Source: an uncultured Bacillota bacterium (GTDB lineage Bacteria; Bacillota; Clostridia; Peptostreptococcales; Anaerovoracaceae). Taken from it: 16,801 nt of DNA. The position numbers and the translations under genes are program-made. Where the stretch lies: assembly GCA_946545145.1 (NCBI GenBank), contig CAMNNG010000013.1, positions 1-16,801 of the forward strand, given 5' to 3'. Each line of letters opens with the position of its first letter. Within the stretch, counting starts at the first letter, position 1. Below the pieces are notes generated by a model. It ran no database searches and was not told the DNA's origin. It saw only the letters and a list, made by a program, of their open reading frames with translations. Of this stretch, positions 1-7,378 are shown piece by piece.

Positions 1-58
1 AAGATATATGAAACGTGAAGGACAGGCACTTAGAACAGGCATCAACCATCAGAAGAAG

Positions 59-66
59 AGAAGGAG
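59..66 (+). promoter_or_regulatory. Ribosome binding site that fixes the asnA start
   Basis: The sequence AGAAGGAG ends 7 nt before the ATG at 74 and only 1 nt before the ATG at 68. That spacing favours 74 over the in-frame ATGs at 8 and 68. The chosen start also gives a protein of the usual AsnA length. Confidence 0.7.
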
Positions 67-73
67 AATGATA

Positions 74-1084
74 ATGAGCAACTTAATCATCCCCAAGGAT
101 TATTCATCACCGCTCGGCTACATGGAGAGCCAGAGAGCGATCAAGAAGATCAAGGACTTTTTCCAGTCTGAGCTCGCTTACGGGCTGTCGCTTCGCAGGG
201 TCTCGGCACCGAGATTCGTCGACCCGGCAAGCGGTCTGAACGACGACCTTAACGGCGTCGAAAGAAAGGTCAGGTTCACTTCGAAGGACATGGACGAGAA
301 GGATATCGAAGTCGTTCAGTCGCTCGCGAAGTGGAAGAGGATGGCGCTGGGAAAATACGGCATCAGACCGGGCCACGGCATCTATACAGACATGGACGCG
401 ATCAGACGCGATGAAGAGCTCGACAACATCCACTCGATGTACGTCGACCAGTGGGACTGGGAAAAGATCATAACGAAAGAGCAGAGAACTGACGAGTATC
501 TCGAAGATACAGTCAGCAAGATATACAGAGCGCTGAAGAACCTCGGCGACTTCGTCAACAGACACTATCCGGAGATCAGGACTGATCTTCCGAACGAGAT
601 ATTCTTCATCACTTCGCAGGAGCTCGAGGATATGTATCCGGACAAGACTCCGAAGGAGAGAGAAGACCTTATCACGAAGGAAAAGCGCGCCGTATTCCTC
701 AAGCAGATCGGCGGAACTCTCGCTTCCGGCAAGCCGCATGACGGAAGAGCTCCGGACTACGACGACTGGACGCTCAACGGCGACATCCTGCTCTACAACG
801 ACATCCTCGGTCACGCATTCGAGATCTCGTCGATGGGCATCAGAGTCGATGAGGAAGCCATGCTCCGTCAGCTCCGTCTGGCGAACGCAATGGACAGGGC
901 AGAGCTCCCGTTCCATCAGGCGATACTCAACAAAGAGCTTCCGTACACGATCGGCGGCGGCATAGGCCAGAGCCGTCTTTGCATGTACTTCATGAGAAAG
1001 GCTCATATCGGAGAGGTACAGGTATCCGTATGGCCGAAGGACATGATCGAAGAGTGCGAAGCTAACGGCATACTGCTTCTGTAG
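74..1084 (+). CDS. asnA: Aspartate--ammonia ligase (asparagine synthetase A)
   Basis: This cytoplasmic enzyme makes L-asparagine from aspartate, ammonia and ATP through an aspartyl-AMP intermediate (EC 6.3.1.1). It has the class II aminoacyl-tRNA synthetase fold. From the ATG at 74 it is 336 residues, against 330 for E. coli AsnA. Family blocks seen in order are SLAKWKRMALG at 83-93, YVDQWDW at 123-129, DGRAPDYDDW at 223-232, NGDILLYN at 235-242, FEISSMGIRVD at 249-259 and GGGIGQSRL at 294-302. The last block contains the class II motif 3 arginine that contacts ATP. An upstream in-frame ATG at 8 would add a basic, non-homologous 22-residue extension, so I rejected it. priA follows 20 nt downstream. 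Only 73 nt upstream are visible, so an asparagine T-box or other leader cannot be judged. Confidence 0.96.
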   Translation: MSNLIIPKDYSSPLGYMESQRAIKKIKDFFQSELAYGLSLRRVSAPRFVDPASGLNDDLNGVERKVRFTSKDMDEKDIEVVQSLAKWKRMALGKYGIRPGHGIYTDMDAIRRDEELDNIHSMYVDQWDWEKIITKEQRTDEYLEDTVSKIYRALKNLGDFVNRHYPEIRTDLPNEIFFITSQELEDMYPDKTPKEREDLITKEKRAVFLKQIGGTLASGKPHDGRAPDYDDWTLNGDILLYNDILGHAFEISSMGIRVDEEAMLRQLRLANAMDRAELPFHQAILNKELPYTIGGGIGQSRLCMYFMRKAHIGEVQVSVWPKDMIEECEANGILLL

Positions 1085-1104
1085 TAAGCGGAGGCGCATC
1101 CTGC

Positions 1105-3114
1105 ATGAAATATGTAGACATTGTCATTGATAATAAGAGCGACAGGACGGACAGGCTTTACACATACGGATGTGAAGATGACAGCGTCGAAACAGGAAGC
1201 AAGGTATATGTCAGATTCGCGACCAGGAAGGGGCTGGTGGCCGGGTACGTTTTCGGCGTGCACGACGAGGCTCCGTCCGGGATCAAACGGCTGAGATACG
1301 TCGAGGAAAAAGACGAAGACATCTCTCTGACTGAAGAGATGGTCAGGACGGCTTCCTGGATGAAAAAGCGGTATCTCACAAGATACATCGATGCGGTGGA
1401 TCTCTTCACGCCGGCAGGCGAAGCCCTGAAGAGCGGAGAGCTCAGGCAGGTGCTTTCAGCGGCCGACTACGAAGAATTCGCTGAAGAGGCGCCGGAGCTC
1501 ACAGATGAGCAGAAGGCTGCCCTTGAGGAGATCACCGCGGAAGAAGGTCACGGCATCTATCTCATCCACGGAGTTACGGGAAGCGGCAAGACGGAGATCT
1601 ACATGCGCCTCATAGAGCGCGCTGTCAGTGAAGGCAAAGGAGCCGTCATGCTGGTCCCGGAGATCTCGCTTACCGCGCAGATCACAGACCGCTTCGCGAG
1701 GCGCTTCGGCGCTGAGAACATAGCGGTCCTTCACAGCAGGCTGTCCCCCGGAGAGCGCCACGACGAATGGATGAAGATAAGGCGGGGCCTTGTGAATATC
1801 GTCATCGGCGCGAGGTCGGCGGTGTTCTGCCCGATGGAAAACATCGGCGTCATAATAATGGACGAGGAGCACGAGGCCACATACAAATCCGAAAAGAATC
1901 CGAAGTACGATACGGTCGAGGTGGCAGTCAAAAGAGCCATGGACCACGGGGCAAAGGTGGTCCTGGGCAGCGCGACCCCGTCGGTCGTATCATACAGCAG
2001 GAGCGAAGAAGGAATATACAGGCGCATCGAGCTGAAGCACAGATACAACAGGAACGAAATGCCTGAGGTCGGCATCATCGATATGAGAGAGCAGCTGAAG
2101 GCGGGCTCCTCCGATATCATCAGCCCTCCGCTGAGGGATGCCGTGCTTGAAGAGCTCGAGAGGAAAAAGCAGGTCATACTGTTCCTGAACAGAAGGGGGT
2201 ATTCATCGTTCGTAAGCTGCAGGACATGCGGCAGCGTCAGAAAGTGCCCCGACTGCGGGATATCGATGACTTATCACAAGTCCGAGAACATGCTCAGATG
2301 CCACTACTGCGGAAGGCGCGAGCCGGTGCCGGAAAGGTGTCCGGACTGCGGAAGCGAAGACATCGGCTTCTTCGGTACAGGCACAGAGAAGGTGGACGAG
2401 AAGATCAGGAAGATGTTCCCCGAAGCCTCGGTGGCGAGGCTCGACCTCGATACGATGAGGAAGAAGGGGAGCGCTCAGAAGATCATATCGGACTTCGAAA
2501 AAGAAAAGACGAATATACTCATAGGCACCCAGGTCGTGGCCAAGGGCCTCGACTTCAGGAACGTCGGACTGGTCGGCATACTCTCTGCCGATATCAGTCT
2601 GAACATACCGGACTTCAGATCGGCTGAAAGAACCTTCCAGCTGATCACGCAGGCTGCCGGAAGAGCCGGCAGGGGCAGCGAAAAAGGAAGGGTGCTTATA
2701 CAGACATACACGCCTGACAACTACGCGGTGCAGGCAGCAAAGGATCACGACTACGACGCGTTCTACGAGAAGGAGATCATGTTCAGGAGAGCCATGAGGC
2801 ATCCCCCGTTCAGCGATTTCATACAGATCGTCTTCCAGTCAAAGGAGAGGGATCTGCCGCCGTTCACAGCGGCCTTCTGGGAGCGCAGCCTGATGCAGAT
2901 ACTCGGGCCGGAAGGCGGACCGATGATGCGCGGGCCGATGATCGTAGCGAACAGAAAAGAAGGCTACAAAGAGTGCCTTCTCCTCAGATGTCCGAAGGGC
3001 ATGAGGAACAGATACTTCGGCGGCCTCGCGACGCTGAAGGAGAAAACGGCAGAAAAAGAGAGCAGAGTACATATCACGGTGGATGTCAATCCATACAGCA
3101 TTTGGAGAGGTTAA
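1105..3114 (+). CDS. priA: Replication restart helicase PriA, short form without winged-helix domain
   Basis: PriA is the 3'-to-5' superfamily 2 DNA helicase that recognises stalled forks and starts reloading of the replicative helicase. The protein is 669 residues. It has an N-terminal 3'-end DNA-binding domain (about 1-100), Walker A GVTGSGKT at 156-163, and a DEEH box at 253-256. Eight zinc-binding cysteines form four CxxC-type pairs (372/375, 381/384, 399/402, 412/415). GTQVVAKGLDF at 474-484 and QAAGRAGR at 516-523 match helicase motifs V and VI, and a C-terminal domain follows. The Walker A lysine is at 162, roughly 70 residues earlier than in E. coli PriA (732 aa). Only about 30 residues separate the DNA-binding domain from the helicase core, so the winged-helix domain appears to be absent. 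GGAGG at 1090-1094 precedes the ATG by 10 nt. def starts 2 nt after the stop. Confidence 0.96.
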   Translation: MKYVDIVIDNKSDRTDRLYTYGCEDDSVETGSKVYVRFATRKGLVAGYVFGVHDEAPSGIKRLRYVEEKDEDISLTEEMVRTASWMKKRYLTRYIDAVDLFTPAGEALKSGELRQVLSAADYEEFAEEAPELTDEQKAALEEITAEEGHGIYLIHGVTGSGKTEIYMRLIERAVSEGKGAVMLVPEISLTAQITDRFARRFGAENIAVLHSRLSPGERHDEWMKIRRGLVNIVIGARSAVFCPMENIGVIIMDEEHEATYKSEKNPKYDTVEVAVKRAMDHGAKVVLGSATPSVVSYSRSEEGIYRRIELKHRYNRNEMPEVGIIDMREQLKAGSSDIISPPLRDAVLEELERKKQVILFLNRRGYSSFVSCRTCGSVRKCPDCGISMTYHKSENMLRCHYCGRREPVPERCPDCGSEDIGFFGTGTEKVDEKIRKMFPEASVARLDLDTMRKKGSAQKIISDFEKEKTNILIGTQVVAKGLDFRNVGLVGILSADISLNIPDFRSAERTFQLITQAAGRAGRGSEKGRVLIQTYTPDNYAVQAAKDHDYDAFYEKEIMFRRAMRHPPFSDFIQIVFQSKERDLPPFTAAFWERSLMQILGPEGGPMMRGPMIVANRKEGYKECLLLRCPKGMRNRYFGGLATLKEKTAEKESRVHITVDVNPYSIWRG

Positions 3115-3116
3115 AG

Positions 3117-3605
3117 ATGGCTTTAAGAAACATTTTCGTTGAAGGAGAACCAATACTGAACAAGAAGTGCAGGAAGGTCGAGGAGGTCGACGACCGCATC
3201 AGAGAGATGCTCGACGACATGCTCGAGACCATGAGGGCCAGCGAGGGCGTCGGCATCGCCGCGCCGCAGGTCGGACTTCTCAAGAGGATGTGCATCCTCG
3301 AGCCCGAACCTGAAAAGGTCTATTATCTCATCAATCCGGAGATCATGGGCACGATGGGCGAGCAGGAAGGCTATGAGGGATGCCTCAGCGTCCCGGGCCT
3401 CATCGGAAGAGTGAAGAGGCCCCTCAGCATGAAGGTCAACGCTCTCGACTACGACGGCACGATGAAGCAGTATACCTTCAATGATTTCGAGGCTGTAGTC
3501 GCTTCGCATGAGATCGATCATCTCGACGGCATACTGTACACGCAGAAGGCCGAAGACGTACACGATCCCACGAAGGACGCCGCAGAAGAAACCGAAGAAG
3601 AGTAG
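3117..3605 (+). CDS. def: Peptide deformylase
   Basis: The enzyme removes the formyl group from the N-terminal methionine of nascent proteins at the ribosome exit, using a bound metal ion (usually Fe2+). The protein is 162 residues, typical of the family. All three motifs are intact: GVGIAAPQVG at 44-53, EGCLS at 87-91 with metal ligand Cys89, and HEIDHLDG at 131-138 with ligands His131 and His135 and catalytic Glu132. The reading frame is open back to 2973, inside priA. However, the ATG at 3117 has GGAGAGG at 3104-3110 just before it and begins exactly where the conserved fold begins. The tail after residue 145 is short and acidic (DAAEETEEE). def lies next to fmt, whose product adds the formyl group to initiator Met-tRNA, a classical pairing. 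Confidence 0.97.
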   Translation: MALRNIFVEGEPILNKKCRKVEEVDDRIREMLDDMLETMRASEGVGIAAPQVGLLKRMCILEPEPEKVYYLINPEIMGTMGEQEGYEGCLSVPGLIGRVKRPLSMKVNALDYDGTMKQYTFNDFEAVVASHEIDHLDGILYTQKAEDVHDPTKDAAEETEEE

Positions 3606-3635
3606 AACCGCTTTTTACAGAAGGATCGAGGTAAT

Positions 3636-4592
3636 ATGAGGATAGTTTTCATGGGAACGCCGGACTTCGCCGCTGAGTCCCTCAGGGCTCTCGCGGGATC
3701 ACGGCACGAAGTGGTCCTCGCGGTCAGCCAGCCTGACGCAGCGAAGGACAGAGGAAAGAAGATAAAGCCGACGCCGGTCAGGGCCGCAGCTGAAGAGCTG
3801 GGCATACCGGTGTTTCAGCCTGCTAAGATAACCGAAGAAGCAATAAGCGAAATATCCGCTTACTCACCCGACATCATAGCGGTAACGGCTTACGGAAAGA
3901 TCCTGCCCAAGGCTCTTCTGGATATGCCCAGGTTCGGATGCATCAACGCTCACGCGTCCATCCTGCCGAGGCACAGGGGCTCTGCCCCGATGCAGCACGC
4001 GATACTGAAGGGCGACCGGGTCACAGGCGTTACGATAATGCAGATGGACGAGGGGATGGACACGGGCGACATGCTCCTTAAGGAGGAGACGCCGGTCGGT
4101 GAAAAGGACCTCGAGCAGCTCCACGACGAGCTCGCTGAGATGGGCGGAAGGATGCTCGTCAGCGCCATCGACATGATCGAGAAGGGCGAGGCTGCGCCTG
4201 AGAAGCAGGACGATGAAAAAGCAACGTACGCTCCGATGATCAGCAAGAAGGACGGGCTGATCGACTTTACGAGGAGCGCTAAGGAAATAGAGAGAAAGGT
4301 CAGGGCTTACCGCCCGTGGCCCGGAGCATATACGTATTTCAATGACGAGATGCTCAAGGTGTGGAAGGCGTCTGTCGTGCCCGCCGAAGACGAGGCGATG
4401 TACGCGTTCGGCGATGAAAGGCCGGGCGGAGTAACGGCTCTCGGAAAAGACGGGATAGCAGTGCAGACGGGAAACGGAGTGCTTCTCCTCACGGAGGTGC
4501 AGTCGCCGGGAAAAAGGCGCATGCAGACTTCTGACTGGCTGAGAGGCAAGAACGTTGAAATCCATACTGTTTTAGGTTACAATAAAGGGTAA
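3636..4592 (+). CDS. fmt: Methionyl-tRNA formyltransferase
   Basis: The enzyme transfers a formyl group from 10-formyltetrahydrofolate to Met-tRNA(fMet), giving the initiator for translation. The protein is 318 residues, the usual length. The N-terminal formyltransferase domain begins with MRIVFMGTPDFA. It carries the catalytic NAHASILPRHRG segment (Asn104, His106) and MDEGMDTGDML at 137-147 with the catalytic-type Asp. The basic loop SQPDAAKDRGKK at 31-42 fits the family's tRNA-contacting insertion. The C-terminal OB-like domain runs from about 208 to the end. The gene starts 30 nt after def, with a purine-rich AAGGATCGAGG upstream. Its stop codon lies in a small hairpin listed separately. 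Deformylase and formyltransferase are expected to be co-expressed. Confidence 0.96.
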   Translation: MRIVFMGTPDFAAESLRALAGSRHEVVLAVSQPDAAKDRGKKIKPTPVRAAAEELGIPVFQPAKITEEAISEISAYSPDIIAVTAYGKILPKALLDMPRFGCINAHASILPRHRGSAPMQHAILKGDRVTGVTIMQMDEGMDTGDMLLKEETPVGEKDLEQLHDELAEMGGRMLVSAIDMIEKGEAAPEKQDDEKATYAPMISKKDGLIDFTRSAKEIERKVRAYRPWPGAYTYFNDEMLKVWKASVVPAEDEAMYAFGDERPGGVTALGKDGIAVQTGNGVLLLTEVQSPGKRRMQTSDWLRGKNVEIHTVLGYNKG

Positions 4593-4595
4593 CCT
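4574..4595 (+). other. Hairpin over the fmt stop codon, next to the downstream ribosome binding site
   Basis: AGGTTAC at 4574-4580 pairs perfectly with GTAACCT at 4589-4595, with an 8-nt loop AATAAAGG. The fmt stop codon is inside the right arm, and the AAGGAGG of the next gene starts 2 nt after the stem. The stem is short and has no U-tract beyond TTT, so I do not call it a terminator. It could be incidental, or it could affect initiation of the downstream gene. Confidence 0.4.
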
Positions 4596-4608
4596 TTAAG
4601 GAGGAAGG

Positions 4609-5307
4609 ATGTTTTATTACGACTGGACATTTATAATACTGATACCGGCATTCCTGCTGGCGCTGTTTGCCCAGACGAAAGTCAAATCCGCTTACTCGAG
4701 GTATGCAAGGATACCCAACCAGCGCGGCATCACAGGCGAGCGCACGGCGAGGATGATCCTGGATATGCACGGTCTTCACGATGTGCCCATCGAGCGCGTG
4801 GCGGGAGAACTCTCCGATCACTATGATCCGTCGAAGCGCGTCGTCAGACTGTCGCAGTCGGTATATGATGATACGAGCATATCCTCTGTTGCTATCGCGG
4901 CCCACGAATGCGGCCACGCTCTTCAGCATCAGACGGGATACGCGCTTTTGAGTATAAGGAATGCTATCGCAGCCCCGGTCAATTTTGTATCCATGGCCAG
5001 CTGGCCGCTTCTGATACTGGGGATATTTATGATACAGGCCGGTCATTATGCCGGAGGTAATATGATATTCAATATTGGTGTCTTCGCCTTTGGAGGAGTA
5101 GTGCTCTTCCACCTTGTGACCCTGCCGGTCGAGCTCAATGCCAGCAGCAGGGCGCTCAAGGAGATCGAGGCTGAAGGCATCGTTTATGAAGAAGAAATTG
5201 CTGGTGCGAAGAAGGTCCTTTCGGCAGCGGCTCTGACGTACGTCGCAGCCCTGGCCGTGGCCGTCGCTCAGCTTCTCAGAATACTACTTATTAGAGGGAG
5301 GAACTGA
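4609..5307 (+). CDS. Membrane zinc metallopeptidase, YugP-like (Zn_peptidase_2 family)
   Basis: This 232-residue membrane protein contains HECGH at 99-103, a zincin HExxH motif, so it is probably a zinc protease. Its physiological substrate is unknown. Predicted membrane segments lie at about 5-22, 121-143, 152-173 and 203-227. A soluble stretch at about 23-98 precedes the catalytic helix. TLPVELNAS at 171-179 resembles the conserved block downstream of HExxH in this family, and its Glu175 is a candidate third zinc ligand (inference). The strong AAGGAGG at 4598-4604 supports the ATG. The stop TGA shares its last base with the rsmB start, so translation is probably coupled. As I recall, the same family sits between fmt and rsmB in some other Clostridia, which suggests a conserved but undefined link to this operon. 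Confidence 0.85.
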   Translation: MFYYDWTFIILIPAFLLALFAQTKVKSAYSRYARIPNQRGITGERTARMILDMHGLHDVPIERVAGELSDHYDPSKRVVRLSQSVYDDTSISSVAIAAHECGHALQHQTGYALLSIRNAIAAPVNFVSMASWPLLILGIFMIQAGHYAGGNMIFNIGVFAFGGVVLFHLVTLPVELNASSRALKEIEAEGIVYEEEIAGAKKVLSAAALTYVAALAVAVAQLLRILLIRGRN

Positions 5308-6623
5308 TGGACATTAACAGAAGAACAGCTTACCACACCCTGATGGATGTCGAGACGAAGAATGCTTATTCGAACTTGGCTACGAACCATCAGGTCATAC
5401 TCCACAAGCCGACGAACGTTCCGTTCGTACGTGAACTGGTATACGGAGTCCTGGAGAACAAGATGCTCCTCGACTATGTAATAGATGAACTCATTCCGGG
5501 AGATGTCGCTCATGTCAAGAAGAGCGACCTGACCATCCTCAGGATGGGCATCTATCAGCTCGCCAAGATGGATTCCGTTCCGGAGTATGCAGCCGTCAAC
5601 GAGAGCGTACAGCTCGCGAAGAAGTTCTCGAGAGGAAGAGAGGGCTTCGTCAACGGCGTGCTCAGATCGTACATCACGAAGAAATACACGATCAAGCTTC
5701 CGGACAGGACAGAGGACGAGGTGAAATACCTTTCGGTCAAGTACTCGTACGATCCGTGGATCATCAGGCTCTGGCTGGAGTCGTATGACGTCGATTTCGT
5801 CGAGGATCTTCTCAAAGCCGGAAACGAGACTCCGAGCGTATGCATCCGTCTCAACTGGCTGAAGATCATGAAGCCGGATATGATCAAAGAGCTCGAAGGA
5901 AAGGGCTTTGAGGTAACAGAGGGCAAGTTCGCAAGCAACGCTCTGCACGTAAAGGGCCCCGGCCTCCTCGAGACTACGTTCTACAAGGACGGACACTTCT
6001 CGGTACAGGACGAAGCGGCTCAGATGGTAGCCCAGATGCTCGATCCGAAGCACGGCGATGTCGTTATGGACATGTGCGCGGCTCCGGGCGGCAAGGCTCT
6101 GGCTATCGCAGAGCGCATGAACAACCAGGGCGTTGTCATCGCTTCTGACGTATACAAGAGAAGAGTAGAGATCGCCGACCGCGAAGCAAAGAGGCTCGGC
6201 ATCAACATAATACAGACGAGAACGTGGGATGCGACGAGAGTCGACTCCACGATGATAGGCAAGGCTGACAGCGTACTGCTCGACGTTCCGTGCTCGGGAC
6301 TCGGAGTCATCCGCAGAAAGCCTGAGATCAAATACAAGGACAATGAGGCAGAAGTCCAGCTGCTTCCGGCGAAACAGCTTGCCATACTCCGTGCGTCCGC
6401 AAACTATGTAAAACCGGGCGGCGTACTGATGTATGTCACATGCACGATCAACCCGTATGAGAACGAAAGAGTCGTTGCTGACTTCCTGCGCAAGACGAAC
6501 CAGTTCAGCGTGGAAGAAAGCAGACAGTTCCTGCCGAACATAGACGGCACAGACGGATTCTTCATCTGCAAGATGAGAAAAGCAGGATCGATAATCGACC
6601 GTGAAACAGCGAGCATAAGATAA
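5307..6623 (+). CDS. rsmB: 16S rRNA (cytosine-C5-)-methyltransferase RsmB
   Basis: RsmB uses S-adenosylmethionine to methylate a cytosine of 16S rRNA (C967 in E. coli numbering) in the small ribosomal subunit. The protein is 438 residues. It has an N-terminal NusB-like RNA-binding domain (about 1-130, with the block AAVNESVQLAKKFSRGREGF at 95-114) and a C-terminal Rossmann methyltransferase domain. Motif I is DMCAAPGGK at 255-263. Motif IV is DVPCSG at 326-331 with Cys329. Motif VI is YVTCTINPYENE at 376-387 with Cys379. The two cysteines are the release and nucleophile pair of the RsmB/NSUN family. The start overlaps the preceding stop by 1 nt, and GAGGGAGG at 5294-5301 is the ribosome binding site. 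In B. subtilis the next gene is rlmN, but here it is prpC. Confidence 0.96.
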   Translation: MDINRRTAYHTLMDVETKNAYSNLATNHQVILHKPTNVPFVRELVYGVLENKMLLDYVIDELIPGDVAHVKKSDLTILRMGIYQLAKMDSVPEYAAVNESVQLAKKFSRGREGFVNGVLRSYITKKYTIKLPDRTEDEVKYLSVKYSYDPWIIRLWLESYDVDFVEDLLKAGNETPSVCIRLNWLKIMKPDMIKELEGKGFEVTEGKFASNALHVKGPGLLETTFYKDGHFSVQDEAAQMVAQMLDPKHGDVVMDMCAAPGGKALAIAERMNNQGVVIASDVYKRRVEIADREAKRLGINIIQTRTWDATRVDSTMIGKADSVLLDVPCSGLGVIRRKPEIKYKDNEAEVQLLPAKQLAILRASANYVKPGGVLMYVTCTINPYENERVVADFLRKTNQFSVEESRQFLPNIDGTDGFFICKMRKAGSIIDRETASIR

Positions 6624-6625
6624 CA

Positions 6626-7378
6626 ATGATCAAAGCAAATTTTGCGAGCGATAAAGGAATAACAAGAAAGAACAACGAGGATGCCTGCCTTGTCATGCCG
6701 CAGGATCAGCTCTACGTCGTCGCCGACGGAGTCGGCGGCAACAACTCGGGCGAAGTGGCAAGCAGGGCGGCAGTGACTTGTGTTGCGGAATATGTAAGAA
6801 AGCATGATTTCGCGAAGATAGAAGATGAGATCGACCTCGCGGCCGCATTCGAAGAGTGCGTAAGCGAGGTGAACAGGAGCATACTCTCGATAGCGAGTGA
6901 GTTCCCGGGCAGCAGAGGAATGGCAACGACGCTCGTCATATGTTATGTAAGGGATGACAAAGCTTACTTTGTAAACATTGGCGACAGCCGCGCGTATATT
7001 AAACGCGGCAGCAGTTTGTTCCAGGTGACGGAGGATCATTCGTATGTCAACACGCTTCTCAAACTTGGCGTAATCACGCCTGATGAAGCGAAGTATCACG
7101 AACGCGGCAACGTTATAACGCGGGCCGTCGGTGCTGAAGAGCACGTAAGACCGGACTTTTATCAGACCGATCTGGAGGAAGATGACGTGATACTGCTTTG
7201 CACAGATGGTCTTTATAACGAGGTCACCGAAGATGAAATGTGTGAGCTGATCAACACCAGACCCGATATGAAGACGCTGGCACTGGACCTGGTGGAACAG
7301 GCAAACAGAGCGGGCGGAAAAGACAACATTACAGTAGTGTGTCTCAGTAATCGAAGGGAGGCTGCAGATGGGCAGTAA
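6626..7378 (+). CDS. prpC: PP2C-family Ser/Thr protein phosphatase (PrpC/Stp)
   Basis: This cytoplasmic metal-dependent phosphatase reverses phosphorylation by the partner kinase encoded next door. The protein is 250 residues, the usual length. PP2C signature blocks are RKNNEDA at 14-20, VADGVGG at 32-38 (Asp34 and Gly35 as metal-site residues), GMATTL at 98-103, GDSRAY at 119-124, CTDGL at 192-196 with Asp194, and GKDNITVV at 231-238 with Asp233. It begins 2 nt after the rsmB stop with no clear Shine-Dalgarno sequence, so it probably depends on translational coupling with rsmB. It overlaps prkC by 11 nt. The overlapping phosphatase-kinase pair is characteristic of Bacillota. Confidence 0.96.
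   Translation: MIKANFASDKGITRKNNEDACLVMPQDQLYVVADGVGGNNSGEVASRAAVTCVAEYVRKHDFAKIEDEIDLAAAFEECVSEVNRSILSIASEFPGSRGMATTLVICYVRDDKAYFVNIGDSRAYIKRGSSLFQVTEDHSYVNTLLKLGVITPDEAKYHERGNVITRAVGAEEHVRPDFYQTDLEEDDVILLCTDGLYNEVTEDEMCELINTRPDMKTLALDLVEQANRAGGKDNITVVCLSNRREAADGQ

Noticed and set aside
8..73. Longer asnA start giving a 22-residue basic extension
   Set aside because: The extension is not part of the family, and the ribosome binding site at 59-66 lies within it, 7 nt before the ATG at 74.
107..1099. A 330-codon minus-strand open frame opposite asnA, and similar ones at 3864-4565 and 12066-12743
   Set aside because: These are shadow frames of conserved plus-strand genes, with no ribosome binding site logic or domain content.
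2973..3116. Upstream extension of def into priA
   Set aside because: It is only the out-of-frame reading of the priA end. The ATG at 3117 has its own ribosome binding site and a family-typical N terminus.
5268..6626. A 452-codon open frame on the minus strand opposite rsmB
   Set aside because: It mirrors a well-conserved rsmB with all motifs. The encoded protein is rich in Arg, Leu, Val and Ser and has no recognisable domain. Codon bias on the plus strand explains the lack of stops.
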